Part shown: positions 18,186-27,662 of the stretch, piece after piece
Layout of the letters: the number at the start of each line of letters is the position of its first letter
Numbering within the stretch: the first letter of the stretch is position 1
Origin: Blastopirellula sp.
GTDB lineage: Bacteria > Planctomycetota > Planctomycetia > Pirellulales > Pirellulaceae
NCBI GenBank assembly: GCA_002733575.1
Contig: NVWB01000150.1
Span: forward strand, 21,720-85,719
DNA: 64,000 nucleotides
Direction: 5' to 3'
Translations under genes and position numbers: made by a program
Notes under the pieces: model-generated
The model's input: only the letters and a program-made list of their open reading frames with translations
The model's database searches: none
What the model was told of the DNA's origin: nothing

Positions 18186-21100
18186 ATGGCCCGACCAAAA
18201 CTTGTTTCTCCGGATCAACCATTATTTGTTCGTTTTGTGCTGCGATTGTACGAACTTGGCGCTTCACTGCAACTTGCCGTGTTTATGCTATTTAGTATGG
18301 CAGGCACCTTGGCACTCGCCACAGCTGTCGAGGCAACATTTAGCACCGCCGTTGTACAGTTTGCGGTTTATCAATCGTGGTGGTTTAATCTGATGTACTG
18401 CTTGTTAGCAGTCAATATCTTTTGCGCGGCATCGATTCGGTATCCTTGGAAAAAACACCAAACAGGCTTTGTGATCACGCATATTGGTCTGATGACCTTA
18501 TTGTTCAGCGGTGTTGTTAGTCGGATTAAAGGAATTGATTCGCAGGTGCATGTTTGGGAAAACAGTTCTTCCTCTCTGGCATTTGATGACAGCTATTATT
18601 TTCGCTTAGAAACAACGCCCAAGAGTTCGGCTGATCCACATGCCGGTAGTTCGGATCTTGAAACCGTACAGAAAACTATCCAGCCGATCGCCTTCAAGCC
18701 AGGCGCCTTTAGTTGGTCAGATTATCAAGATGGATTTTCAAACCAAAACGTGGCAAACTCTAAAGTCGCAAAGTTTTTTTCACCACTGTTCTATCTTGCG
18801 AAACGAAATGACAGTGGAGATGTGCTCTATCATAAAGATGGGGTGAAGCTCGAAGTTATCGATTTCTACAGTGATGCTGATTGGAAAAGAAATACTCCGA
18901 CCGTAGAACTAAGAATCGGCATGCCATCGGTGAAGCAGGCCGATTCACAAGGCCGCATGAAAGAATCCAAACCACAATGGGTTCCGGCTGAACTTTCAGT
19001 CAGGTTTGTCGAAAAAGGAAAGAACTATCACCAACATGGTTTTGGGGATGATCAGAAGAGGGGTGGTGGTTCATTCACTTTTTCGATGGTGGGAACACAC
19101 GCTGCCACGGAAGCATTTTTAAAGAGTGCTCCTGAAGGAAAAATCGGAGCAAAGGGCCAAGTGGTATTGCTGGTGCAAGGCAAGCGTTTGGTAATTGATG
19201 TCAAACAAGCGATGGAGCAAGAGCCCATCGAAATAGAAGGAACGAACTTCAAATATCAAATTTCCGAGTATCTCAATAATGCGACAGCCGTATTTGGGGA
19301 AGAGGATACGATTGATTGGATCGAGAGTCAGGATCAGTCAAAAACTAACCCCTCTGTTAAAATAAAGATATCACGGAATGATAAGGATTTCAGCCAACTG
19401 GTACTTCACGCAGATGCTCCTCAATTAAATTTGCAAGCTTACGATGCAGACATTTATGGTGACTTCTGGTTCGACCACGGTGAAAAAACATCGGCCCAGT
19501 TATTGCAGGGCGAAGGCGGTTCGAGGATCGATATCATCCAGGGATTGCCTGAAGGAGTTACTGGAGAAGAGGCTGATTTAGTTAGCAACAAACGGCTTTA
19601 CTATCGCTACTGGAATCGTAAAGAAGTGGTGTTTGCCAAAGAGCTTCCGATTCACGGCAACCCAGAAAATGCGGTTGATGCCTTCAGTATGAAGTTTGGT
19701 ACAGTGAAAATGTACATCAAAAAATTCATACCCTCCGACCGACCTAAAGGCCAGCCGGTTGCGATTCCTTTTGCTCCAGGCAAACCGTTTATGCAGCCTG
19801 CGGCTAAAGTTCGACTAACGATAGAGGGCGAAGAAGAGCCAGAAGAATTTTGGCTTATGGCACATTATGGCGAACCAACTTCTGGCTATGCTGAAGGTCA
19901 AACTCGAAAAACGATTGATTTGGGCGACAAGGTGATTTCGTTGGCCATGCCAATAAAATCAACCGATATCGGATTTCGTATTTATCTTGAGAAGTTTGAA
20001 CGCAAACTCGATCCAGGAACCACGCAAGCCTCGCATTTCTCAAGTGATGTTCACTATTTAGACAGCCGCAGAGACCGAAAGATCATGACCGCCGGTGGTG
20101 CCTACAGGACACCACATCCGCTGTTGATTCAAGGGATGGTCAATCCAAGTTCACCGGTGATCGATGGAAACAAAATCTATTGGATCGACAACGGCAACGT
20201 AAGTGGTCGTAGTATCTTAATGGCAGAGCGATCCGAAGGTTCTTCAAACGCATACGGAATGGCGACCGAAATTATTTCTTTTGCCGCGTTTGACCCTCAG
20301 ACGATTGTGATTGATTCTGTCAATGAAAAAATCTATTGGACCGATCATAGGTCAAGCCAAGCGACAGATTTGGGACTAATTCGAGAAGCCAACCTCGATG
20401 GTTCCGAAGTACGAACCGTGGCAACATTTGCGGGTAAGCCTCAAGGTCTCGCGGTTGATAGTAAGAAGGGGATTGTCTTCTTTACCGATAATTCAAGCGG
20501 TAACATTGGACGTGTGTTGACCGATGGTTCAGAACTGAATCCCGATTGGATTACCGAAAAAGGGCACGCCACTGGCGTCGCCATCGATCCGGTGAATGAA
20601 TTAGTCTATTGGTCTGACGATGAAGAGAACACGGTCCGATATGCGACTTATGCAGGTGAATACAAAAAGGCCGTCTATCATGGCACTCCAGGCCAGGGCA
20701 AGCCAAATAGTTTGTCAATTGACGTAAAGAAACAAGTACTCTATTGGACTGACATTGCGCCGAACCCGATTAACCCGAACGCGGCCAAGTATCGAAATGA
20801 TCGGACGATAGATCGTGATATTAAACGTGAAAAACTGACGCGTGTTCGGCGATTGGTTCTTGATGAGAAAGAGCCTAAAAACATTAGCGTCAAATTATTA
20901 GACAACCCTGGCGATGCGTTTTTCGACGCCGCATCAGGTCAGCTTTATTGGACACAGACCGACCTGCTCAAAAGCGATGTTTGGGTCACGATGAATGCAC
21001 CGGATATGTTTGTTGATCCAACCTACGGTCGACAGCTACGTGTTTTTCAAGAATCCTTTAACGGCCCTTTTGGACCAGGTACGGAAAGCTATCGAGCTAA

Positions 21101-21278
21101 TGTGCCAGTTTCATCCAATGTACCAGAAGTCTTCCGGTCAGTATTCTCTGTGAATTATGACCCTGGAACGCCGCTGCGATACTGGGGCTGTTTTTTGGTG
21201 TGTACCGGTATCGCCACGATGTTTTACATGCGAGCTTACTTCTTTCCCGCCAAACGAAAAACGAATTCAACGACTTAA
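18186..21278 (+). CDS. resB: Cytochrome c biogenesis protein ResB/CcsB with inserted YWTD six-blade propeller
   Basis: 1,030 residues, versus about 400-550 for usual ResB. Three N-terminal helices (about 22-45, 61-80, 93-112) contain the ResB pattern 'ASLQLAVFMLFSMAGTLALA', followed by a large periplasmic domain and a last helix (about 997-1017) preceded by 'FSVNYDPGTPLRYWG', which is the normal ResB ending. Between about 640 and 970 lie six YWTD-type repeats: 'IYWIDNGN', 'IYWTDHRS', 'VFFTDNSS', 'VYWSDDEE', 'LYWTDIAP' and 'LYWTQTDL', the number needed for one complete propeller. ResB with CcsA delivers reduced haem to apocytochrome c outside the membrane. The next gene, 67 bases downstream, is its partner. 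The propeller is an unusual insert and may bind client cytochromes. Confidence 0.88.
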   Translation: MARPKLVSPDQPLFVRFVLRLYELGASLQLAVFMLFSMAGTLALATAVEATFSTAVVQFAVYQSWWFNLMYCLLAVNIFCAASIRYPWKKHQTGFVITHIGLMTLLFSGVVSRIKGIDSQVHVWENSSSSLAFDDSYYFRLETTPKSSADPHAGSSDLETVQKTIQPIAFKPGAFSWSDYQDGFSNQNVANSKVAKFFSPLFYLAKRNDSGDVLYHKDGVKLEVIDFYSDADWKRNTPTVELRIGMPSVKQADSQGRMKESKPQWVPAELSVRFVEKGKNYHQHGFGDDQKRGGGSFTFSMVGTHAATEAFLKSAPEGKIGAKGQVVLLVQGKRLVIDVKQAMEQEPIEIEGTNFKYQISEYLNNATAVFGEEDTIDWIESQDQSKTNPSVKIKISRNDKDFSQLVLHADAPQLNLQAYDADIYGDFWFDHGEKTSAQLLQGEGGSRIDIIQGLPEGVTGEEADLVSNKRLYYRYWNRKEVVFAKELPIHGNPENAVDAFSMKFGTVKMYIKKFIPSDRPKGQPVAIPFAPGKPFMQPAAKVRLTIEGEEEPEEFWLMAHYGEPTSGYAEGQTRKTIDLGDKVISLAMPIKSTDIGFRIYLEKFERKLDPGTTQASHFSSDVHYLDSRRDRKIMTAGGAYRTPHPLLIQGMVNPSSPVIDGNKIYWIDNGNVSGRSILMAERSEGSSNAYGMATEIISFAAFDPQTIVIDSVNEKIYWTDHRSSQATDLGLIREANLDGSEVRTVATFAGKPQGLAVDSKKGIVFFTDNSSGNIGRVLTDGSELNPDWITEKGHATGVAIDPVNELVYWSDDEENTVRYATYAGEYKKAVYHGTPGQGKPNSLSIDVKKQVLYWTDIAPNPINPNAAKYRNDRTIDRDIKREKLTRVRRLVLDEKEPKNISVKLLDNPGDAFFDAASGQLYWTQTDLLKSDVWVTMNAPDMFVDPTYGRQLRVFQESFNGPFGPGTESYRANVPVSSNVPEVFRSVFSVNYDPGTPLRYWGCFLVCTGIATMFYMRAYFFPAKRKTNSTT

Positions 21279-21345
21279 CCCATTTTGTGCACTAGGTAAT
21301 GTCGACAGACTTGTCGGCCATTGATCCCAACTGCGGATAACTGTT

Positions 21346-24300
21346 ATGAGTATTCAAAAAACTACCAGTCAATTATTCTTATTGCTTTCATTCACCCTAT
21401 TATTGGGTGCTTCCAATCTATTGGCTGAAGGTGAGCGGGCCAAATTTGACTCAACGACCTTCCGGCATATACCCGTGTTCCATCAAGGGCGGGTCAAGCC
21501 ATTTGATACCTATGCCAATATGGTGGTTGAGCAGATTACAAAAGACGATAAAACGTCGGTCGAATTAAATCTGAATAACTATTACACCAAAGAGCAACTG
21601 GCACAGCCTGAGTTTTCGGGTGCGTTGGAGTTGTTCCCCGAGGGTAAGACCCGGAAGTTTAAACAGGTTGAACTGGTATTGTCATGGCTCGCAGAACCAG
21701 AAAAGTGGGAAAGAGTTCCGTTTATCTATGCAGCCCATGAAGACGTGCGAAACGCATTGGAACTGCCTGTTAAGGGGCATTCTGGAGAGAAATTGGAATT
21801 TGTTTCGCCACGCGAAATTATTACTTCAATCGCATTGCGAAAATACATCCAAGGAATGCAAGACCGCAAATCTGAGGCCCGTAACACAGAGGAAAAATTT
21901 GAAGAAACTTCCTTAGATAAAAGCATCTGGAGTGAAATGCTATTGGGCTACGCATTGTTCCGAGAGGTGACATTTGATCCGCGTATGCCGATAATTACCA
22001 GCGAACCTTTGTCTCTAATCGGTGGTCGAGATCGGTTCATGCAGCAGGTAATGAAAACCAGCGATTTGTTTAGAACAGGGAATGAAATCAAGAATCAATC
22101 TTTGGCCGATCAGCTAAATGTTCTTGTGAACCTGTCTAGTGGCCGTCCTGGCGATATTAGCCCACTTTCGCTGCACTCTGCAAATTTATTGCAATCGTTT
22201 GGTGAGATCACAAGCTTGGCATCTGCCTCGATAGTAAGGCCAAATGAGTTATTAGAGAACGAAGACCCTGAACCGATTGTGCCTGACGAGCCTCCAACCA
22301 TCGAGGAGTTAGAACCACCAATTCTTCGCTTCAAAACAGCAGCAGCGGAGCTTGCGAAAGAGCTGAAATCAAAACGGGATGACCTCGATGAACAATCGGG
22401 CGGATTGAGTGCCTCACAATACAAATCGATCAAGCCGATGTTTCAAGAAATGTATATCAAAACTCTGGAACTTAAAGGACTGGGTCAGGAAATGCATTTG
22501 GCCCTGTATGAAAATAGCAACTTGGCGGCCCGCTTTGGTGGATCTCGCTCGGGCAACATGCTGGCAGTGGTTCCGGCGTTCAATGCTCAGGCATTGGCCA
22601 GAAGCCGAGACACGACAAAAATTTCGCAGCCGTGGTTAGGCTTGACTTCACTACTCTATGGTTCCGACGAATTGCTAGAAGCTTACGACATCAATCAAGT
22701 GCAAGCAGTTCGTACTAGCTGGGAAGTTTTAACAGACGCCTATCGCAAAGGCCTTGCAACCGAAGATGCTCAAGTAGAGTTTTCAAACGCTTTACAGAAA
22801 TTGGGACTTGACTCAAGTTCCCAGCGGCTTGGATTTGTTCAGGAAAATCTATCGGCAAAAGAAGTTGATCAGGATATGTTGGCCTACACCGCTTATCCAT
22901 CTTCGGATGGAATCCGCATTGCAACCGAAGTGCGGTACAACACGACCGATCCGTTTATGTGGTGTTGGGTTATCTGCTTCATGGCATCCACGTTGTTTGG
23001 CCTTTCGTTTGTTGTTTGTCGACGAACCATGTTTTGGAGTGGGATTTTCTTTATGCTCTTAGCAATCGGGGTCGCCACGTTTGGATTCTACATGAGAGTC
23101 GTGATTACTGGTTGGGCACCTGTGACAAATATGTACGAGACCGTGGTGTTTGTGCCTTGGTTTATCTGTGTCTTAGGATTTATGTTCCTCATGCTGCCGC
23201 TGATTGACCGTGGCAGAACCGAAGGCTGGCGAGCCACTGCGTTTCCTTTTACTTTTGAAGCGACCGATCTTACCAAAGATCAGCAGGAAACGATGAGCAG
23301 CGAACTTTGGAATGCACTCAACGTGGTATCCGTCTTCGTGAGAGTGCCTGTCATGGTATTCCTGTTCTACTTTCTAACGATGCAAAATGTTTATGATGGC
23401 AATAAGCCCATGTTTACAGGCATGAATGTCTTCGCTGCGTTTTCTGAAGAAGCGGCAGTTGATGATGTTGTGATTGAAGACGGCTTTGTTGTCGATACCG
23501 GTTCAGCCGTTGGTGAAATCGCGGTGGAAGAAAATACTGGCAACCAGAGTACTATGAGTGCTGCAATTCAATCGGCGATGGGCGTAGTGCAAACCGTGAT
23601 GGTCTTTCTCATAAAACTTATCGTTTTATGTCTGACCGTTTGGATTTTGCCGCGACTGGCAATTGCAACTTTGTTTACCGTTCTGTTTTGTCTAAAAGAT
23701 TGGATCGGAAACGCTGGCATCTCAAAAAATATGTCTGCCATCTATGATCGCAGTTACTTTGGTGTCGCGGCAACCGTTGGTGGAACGCTGTTCTTTATCG
23801 TTGCTTCCAACGCAGATGCCAATGTATTGAACGAAAATTTCTCGCCATTGATGCCGATTCTACGATCCAATGTTTGGCTGACTATCCATGTACTAACGAT
23901 TGTGGCCAGTTATGGGGCAGGCATGTTAGCCTGGATGCTCGGTATATTAACCCTCGGGTTCTATATGTTTGGCACCTATCGCAAGCCGATCATTGCAAGC
24001 CCTACCCAAGAAGGATTTCGACCTGCATCGCATACCCAAGTGACAGCCAGCGAACTTAGCTATCGGGCTCCTGAGCAATGCGGTGTGTTGGGTAACTTTT
24101 GTTACCGGGCCATTCAAATCGCCGTGCTCTTGCTGGCATGCGGAACTATTTTAGGCGGACTTTGGGCCGACGTTTCCTGGGGACGATTCTGGGGCTGGGA
24201 TCCAAAAGAAGTTTGGGCGTTGATTTCGCTGCTGGTTTACCTTGCAATTTTGCATGGTCGATATGCGGGCCTGTTCAATAATTTTGGGTTGTGTGTAGGA

Positions 24301-24561
24301 ACCATTCTTGGTTTTACCGCCATTGTATTCTCTTGGTATGGAGTCAACTTCATGCTGCCGATGCTCAGTGGTGGCGGATCAGTTGGTTTGCATTCTTATG
24401 GATCAGGTGGAGCCGGTTCCACGTATATGGTGGTAGGATTTGTTGGTTTCAACTTGCTTTACCTTTGTGCAGCAGCAGTCCGATTTCAATGGGCAAGCAC
24501 TTACACACCAAGTGAATCCGACGTGGAAGAAGTGATTGTGCCTGAAATGATTGAAGATTAA
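21346..24561 (+). CDS. resC: Cytochrome c assembly protein, CcsA/ResC family, with long N-terminal periplasmic domain
   Basis: 1,071 residues. A signal peptide (about 1-27) is followed by a periplasmic domain of about 500 residues starting 'PVFHQGRVKPFDTYAN', a sequence typical of fused or extended CcsA proteins. The membrane part follows, with about ten helices. The haem-handling WWD motif is in 'DVSWGRFWGWDPKEVW' (near residue 945); candidate haem-ligand His residues are in 'IHVLTIVASYGAG', 'LHGRYAG' and 'LHSYG'. The protein takes haem across the membrane and ligates it to CXXCH cytochromes together with ResB encoded just upstream. An acidic insert (about 700-740) between helices is not typical of the family. 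Confidence 0.9.
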   Translation: MSIQKTTSQLFLLLSFTLLLGASNLLAEGERAKFDSTTFRHIPVFHQGRVKPFDTYANMVVEQITKDDKTSVELNLNNYYTKEQLAQPEFSGALELFPEGKTRKFKQVELVLSWLAEPEKWERVPFIYAAHEDVRNALELPVKGHSGEKLEFVSPREIITSIALRKYIQGMQDRKSEARNTEEKFEETSLDKSIWSEMLLGYALFREVTFDPRMPIITSEPLSLIGGRDRFMQQVMKTSDLFRTGNEIKNQSLADQLNVLVNLSSGRPGDISPLSLHSANLLQSFGEITSLASASIVRPNELLENEDPEPIVPDEPPTIEELEPPILRFKTAAAELAKELKSKRDDLDEQSGGLSASQYKSIKPMFQEMYIKTLELKGLGQEMHLALYENSNLAARFGGSRSGNMLAVVPAFNAQALARSRDTTKISQPWLGLTSLLYGSDELLEAYDINQVQAVRTSWEVLTDAYRKGLATEDAQVEFSNALQKLGLDSSSQRLGFVQENLSAKEVDQDMLAYTAYPSSDGIRIATEVRYNTTDPFMWCWVICFMASTLFGLSFVVCRRTMFWSGIFFMLLAIGVATFGFYMRVVITGWAPVTNMYETVVFVPWFICVLGFMFLMLPLIDRGRTEGWRATAFPFTFEATDLTKDQQETMSSELWNALNVVSVFVRVPVMVFLFYFLTMQNVYDGNKPMFTGMNVFAAFSEEAAVDDVVIEDGFVVDTGSAVGEIAVEENTGNQSTMSAAIQSAMGVVQTVMVFLIKLIVLCLTVWILPRLAIATLFTVLFCLKDWIGNAGISKNMSAIYDRSYFGVAATVGGTLFFIVASNADANVLNENFSPLMPILRSNVWLTIHVLTIVASYGAGMLAWMLGILTLGFYMFGTYRKPIIASPTQEGFRPASHTQVTASELSYRAPEQCGVLGNFCYRAIQIAVLLLACGTILGGLWADVSWGRFWGWDPKEVWALISLLVYLAILHGRYAGLFNNFGLCVGTILGFTAIVFSWYGVNFMLPMLSGGGSVGLHSYGSGGAGSTYMVVGFVGFNLLYLCAAAVRFQWASTYTPSESDVEEVIVPEMIED

Positions 24562-24690
24562 GTGAAGGACGTTTAGCACATTTTTAAAGTTACCATGCCG
24601 AGTATTCACCAGTGGCAGAAACAAGTTGTTGCCATGCTCCTCGGTTAATTCTAGTCTCTTTAGAATAGTTCAGATTGAATTTGATTTTTA

Positions 24691-24955
24691 GTCCCGAAAG
24701 GGACGATGTCACCTAGCCTGGTGCTTTAGCACCAGGGAAATGGAAACCTAGATCATCTAAACCCCGGATGGGGTGACGTCGATTTAAGTCATCATTTCCA
24801 AGTTGCAAATCATAGAGTTCTTTGTGAAACCTCTGCGATCTGAATCCCAGCCATTGTTGATTCACTCGACGTCGTCCCATCCGGGACTTTCTTGAGTTCG
24901 GATTCTACCCCTGGGGATGAATCCCCAGGCTAGGTGACATCGTCCCTTTCGGGAC
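24691..24955. repeat. Composite inverted repeat (REP/BIME-like) between convergent genes
   Basis: A 31-bp segment at 24691-24721 is repeated as a perfect reverse complement at 24925-24955. Each arm starts with its own hairpin (GTCCC-GAAA-GGGAC). Inside lie further matched hairpins: GGTGCTTTAGCACC near 24720-24733, CCCCTGGGGATGAATCCCCAGG-type near 24908-24928, CCCCGGATGGGG (24762-24773) against GTCCCATCCGGGAC (24874-24887), and GACGTCGA (24775-24782) against TCGACGTC (24866-24873). The layout is a mirror-image set of three hairpins per half. It occupies most of the 480-base gap between two convergent genes, a usual place for REP-type elements. No coding frame is credible here. Confidence 0.85.
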
Positions 24956-25041
24956 TTGAAAAACTAGGGACACTCTTTGTGAAGATTCGGAGCACGGATT
25001 GTAATATGCTCTAGCTCTTTAATAACCGCAACGAAGATCGC

Positions 25042-26268
25042 TTAATAATCAGAACTAGGAGTTGCCAGCCACTGCAAAAGCGTTGCTGATTGCACTGTGG
25101 CTGGTACTGAAAAACCGCTGTCGCTTGATAACGCGGGGATCAGGCCCAGCCGTGGCTGCCATGGTTGGGCCGGTTCCAGCACCAGTGGGCTCTCTAGCCC
25201 CGCGATCATTGTGCCAGGGGCGAAGTCTTCACAAACGCCTTTGAGAGATAGTTGATCTTGATCAACCTGGAACTCAATTCCTAACTTGGTATAACCGATC
25301 AGTGAGCCAGCGCTGGCAGTGGTTTGAAACACCGGCTGAACCGCTAGATGGGCTTGGGCTGATTGAATTAACGACAAGCTGATTTGACCTTCTCGACCAA
25401 TCAACCAGCCATGTGCTGATTGAATATGGTTGTTGTGTAGCTTGAATTGTTCTAAATACAGCTTGGCCTGGCCTGCGATGTAATGAGGCGACCGTGAATT
25501 CAACATGGGGCCAAGTTCAATGCCAGAGAGCACGCCTGAGATTTCTGTTTGTGTATCTTTCTGCTGTTGGGTCCAGTCGATCTTGCCTTGGAAGGTGGTC
25601 TCTTCAGTGGCAAACTTCAGTTCAGGAAAAGCTTGGGCCAACTGCTTGAGCGCAACCTGCTGGTCTCCGGTATCCCAGTGAACATGCACACCGGTTGAGT
25701 TCGAAGTTTCTAACACCATTTGCATTGGCGTTTTAACTTGAGACTTGCCCAACGTGAAATTCGTCGAGAGCCGACTTTTGTCTGAGGTAGAAGATGTTTC
25801 AGCAACTAGGTTATATAGGCTTGGGAGTGTTTCATCGGTAAAGTGGACTTCATCCACACGGAGACGCATCGACTCGCCACTCTCGGAGCGATGTTGATCC
25901 AAGTGTTCCTGCAAGGTTTCCCATAAACGGCGGTGATTACTCCAAGAGAGTTCACAGCGGGGGATGACAATCATCCAGACTTGGTTGTTTTTTTCGACTC
26001 TTGCTGACGGAATATGTAAAGTCTTTTGGCCTGCAACAAAGAGCTTGATGTCTTTCAACAAGTAAGCGTTGGGCTGTGGATTATAGATCTCAGAGAAGGT
26101 GGTTTTTAGGCCAATTTGTTCAGAGAATTGTTGCTCTAGTTGTTGATGAGCCATGGGCGAACGCCGGTAGCTAATCCACCCCAGCATAAGCATTGTGGGA
26201 AGAATGCAGCAGACCATAAAGGCCGTGCGACAAAAAAATCGATGGGTGGATTGATGCACGACGAACAT
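25042..26268 (-). CDS. Membrane-anchored protein of unknown function
   Basis: 408 residues. A single N-terminal helix (about 15-33, 'AFMVCCILPTMLMLGW') anchors a large beta-rich outside domain. The start of that domain ('EQQFSEQIGLKTTFSEI' then 'YLLKDIKLFVAG') recalls the opening of AsmA/DUF748-type proteins, in which a short domain is followed by repeated beta strands, but I cannot assign it to a family. It begins 36 bases after the stop of chorismate synthase and is probably cotranscribed, without a clear functional link. Lipid transfer or envelope maintenance would fit an AsmA-like protein but is a guess. Confidence 0.65.
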   Translation of the reverse strand: MFVVHQSTHRFFCRTAFMVCCILPTMLMLGWISYRRSPMAHQQLEQQFSEQIGLKTTFSEIYNPQPNAYLLKDIKLFVAGQKTLHIPSARVEKNNQVWMIVIPRCELSWSNHRRLWETLQEHLDQHRSESGESMRLRVDEVHFTDETLPSLYNLVAETSSTSDKSRLSTNFTLGKSQVKTPMQMVLETSNSTGVHVHWDTGDQQVALKQLAQAFPELKFATEETTFQGKIDWTQQQKDTQTEISGVLSGIELGPMLNSRSPHYIAGQAKLYLEQFKLHNNHIQSAHGWLIGREGQISLSLIQSAQAHLAVQPVFQTTASAGSLIGYTKLGIEFQVDQDQLSLKGVCEDFAPGTMIAGLESPLVLEPAQPWQPRLGLIPALSSDSGFSVPATVQSATLLQWLATPSSDY

Positions 26269-26304
26269 CCATGTTCGACAACAGCATGACCAGTTGCGAT
26301 ACGT

Positions 26305-27444
26305 TTATCGCTCTCTCGCCATGCTTTGAAACAAATCGAATCTAGCTTTCATCTCTTGCACACTGTCTCCGCCGAACTTATCGACCAAGGCACAGGCAAC
26401 TTCAAAAGCCACAACACATTCTACAATTACGCTTGCGGCCGAAACCGCACAGACGTCGCTTCGTTCGTAGGAAGCTTCGTCTTTTTCTTTCGTTTCTAAA
26501 TTGACCGACTCCAACGGTTTTCGCAAAGTGCTAATCGGTTTTTTCGCAGCCCGAATGATTAGCGGTTGACCATTGGTCATCCCGGCTTCTAAACCACCTG
26601 CGTTATTGGTTGGTCGGGTATAACCCAAGTTTGATGTCTCTTTTTGTGAGGCATCGTAATGGATCGGATCGTGAACTTCGGAGCCAGGACGACGAGCGGC
26701 CTCGAAACCCATTCCGATTTCAACGCCTTTGATCGCTTGAACGGCCATCACGGCTTGAGCCAAACGGCCATCCAGCTTTTTGTCCCATTGGGCATGAGTC
26801 CCTAAACCGAATGGTACTCCTTCTACCCGAACTTCCACAATGCCACCTAGAGTATCGCCATTTTTGCCGGTGGTGTCGATCAAGGTTTTGTACTGATCGT
26901 CCATATCGGGGTTCAGCGTGTAAACAATGCTAGCATCACGGTCGATCTTTTGTTGTTCTAAGCCGTCTGATTTTGGCTCAGCTGCTAGCCCACCAATTTC
27001 GGTGACATAACCGAAGACTGTCATGCCGAACTCTGCCAGCAGCTGCTTAGCCAAAGCACCAGCGGCGACACGCACTGCGGTCTCTCGGGCGCTGGCTCGT
27101 TCCAGAATACCACGGATAGGGCCTAGATATTTGATGGCACCGGTTAAATCTCCGTGACCAGGTCGCGGGCGAGGCAAGTCTTCCAGTCGCTCTAGCTTGT
27201 AATCTCGATTAATTACTTGCAGGGCAATTGGGCTGCCGATGGTGGTGTTATGCCAGACGCCGGTCATCACTTCGACTTTGTCGGTTTCAATCCGTTGGCG
27301 ACCGCCACGACCATAACCACCTTGGCGGCGGGCCAGTTCAACATCGATGGGATCGGTATCGATCTCTAATCCGGCCGGAAAGCCATCAATCATGGCCAAC
27401 AAGGTTTTGCCGTGAGATTCTCCGGCAGTGAAGTAGCGTAACAT
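26305..27444 (-). CDS. aroC: Chorismate synthase
   Basis: 379 residues from ATG 27444, which places the family start 'MLRYFTAGESHGKT' at the N-terminus; an upstream in-frame ATG at 27498 would add 18 non-conserved residues. Conserved blocks present: 'GESHG', 'RRQGGYGRGGRQRIE', 'RPRPGHGDLTGAIKY', 'SARETAVRVAAGA' and, near the end, 'RSDVCAVSAASVI'. The enzyme makes chorismate from EPSP using reduced FMN, the last step of the shikimate pathway. Length is normal. The other shikimate genes are not in this window. Confidence 0.97.
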   Translation of the reverse strand: MLRYFTAGESHGKTLLAMIDGFPAGLEIDTDPIDVELARRQGGYGRGGRQRIETDKVEVMTGVWHNTTIGSPIALQVINRDYKLERLEDLPRPRPGHGDLTGAIKYLGPIRGILERASARETAVRVAAGALAKQLLAEFGMTVFGYVTEIGGLAAEPKSDGLEQQKIDRDASIVYTLNPDMDDQYKTLIDTTGKNGDTLGGIVEVRVEGVPFGLGTHAQWDKKLDGRLAQAVMAVQAIKGVEIGMGFEAARRPGSEVHDPIHYDASQKETSNLGYTRPTNNAGGLEAGMTNGQPLIIRAAKKPISTLRKPLESVNLETKEKDEASYERSDVCAVSAASVIVECVVAFEVACALVDKFGGDSVQEMKARFDLFQSMARER

Positions 27445-27662
27445 GATAATATGTAAGGTCTTAGGTCGTGTGGAGTGTGTCAGCCAGATGTGAATCATTA
27501 CTTCTTAGAAACATCGATTCACCCTGTCGACAATTGAAACAACAGCCGAAAGATTTATTCTAACTGCCGTTCTACTCTATAGATAGAGCGGTTGTTCAAC
27601 TCAGAGGGATCAGAGATAATGGGCAGTCTGGTTCTTTGTATTTATGGAAAGGTATTCAGATC

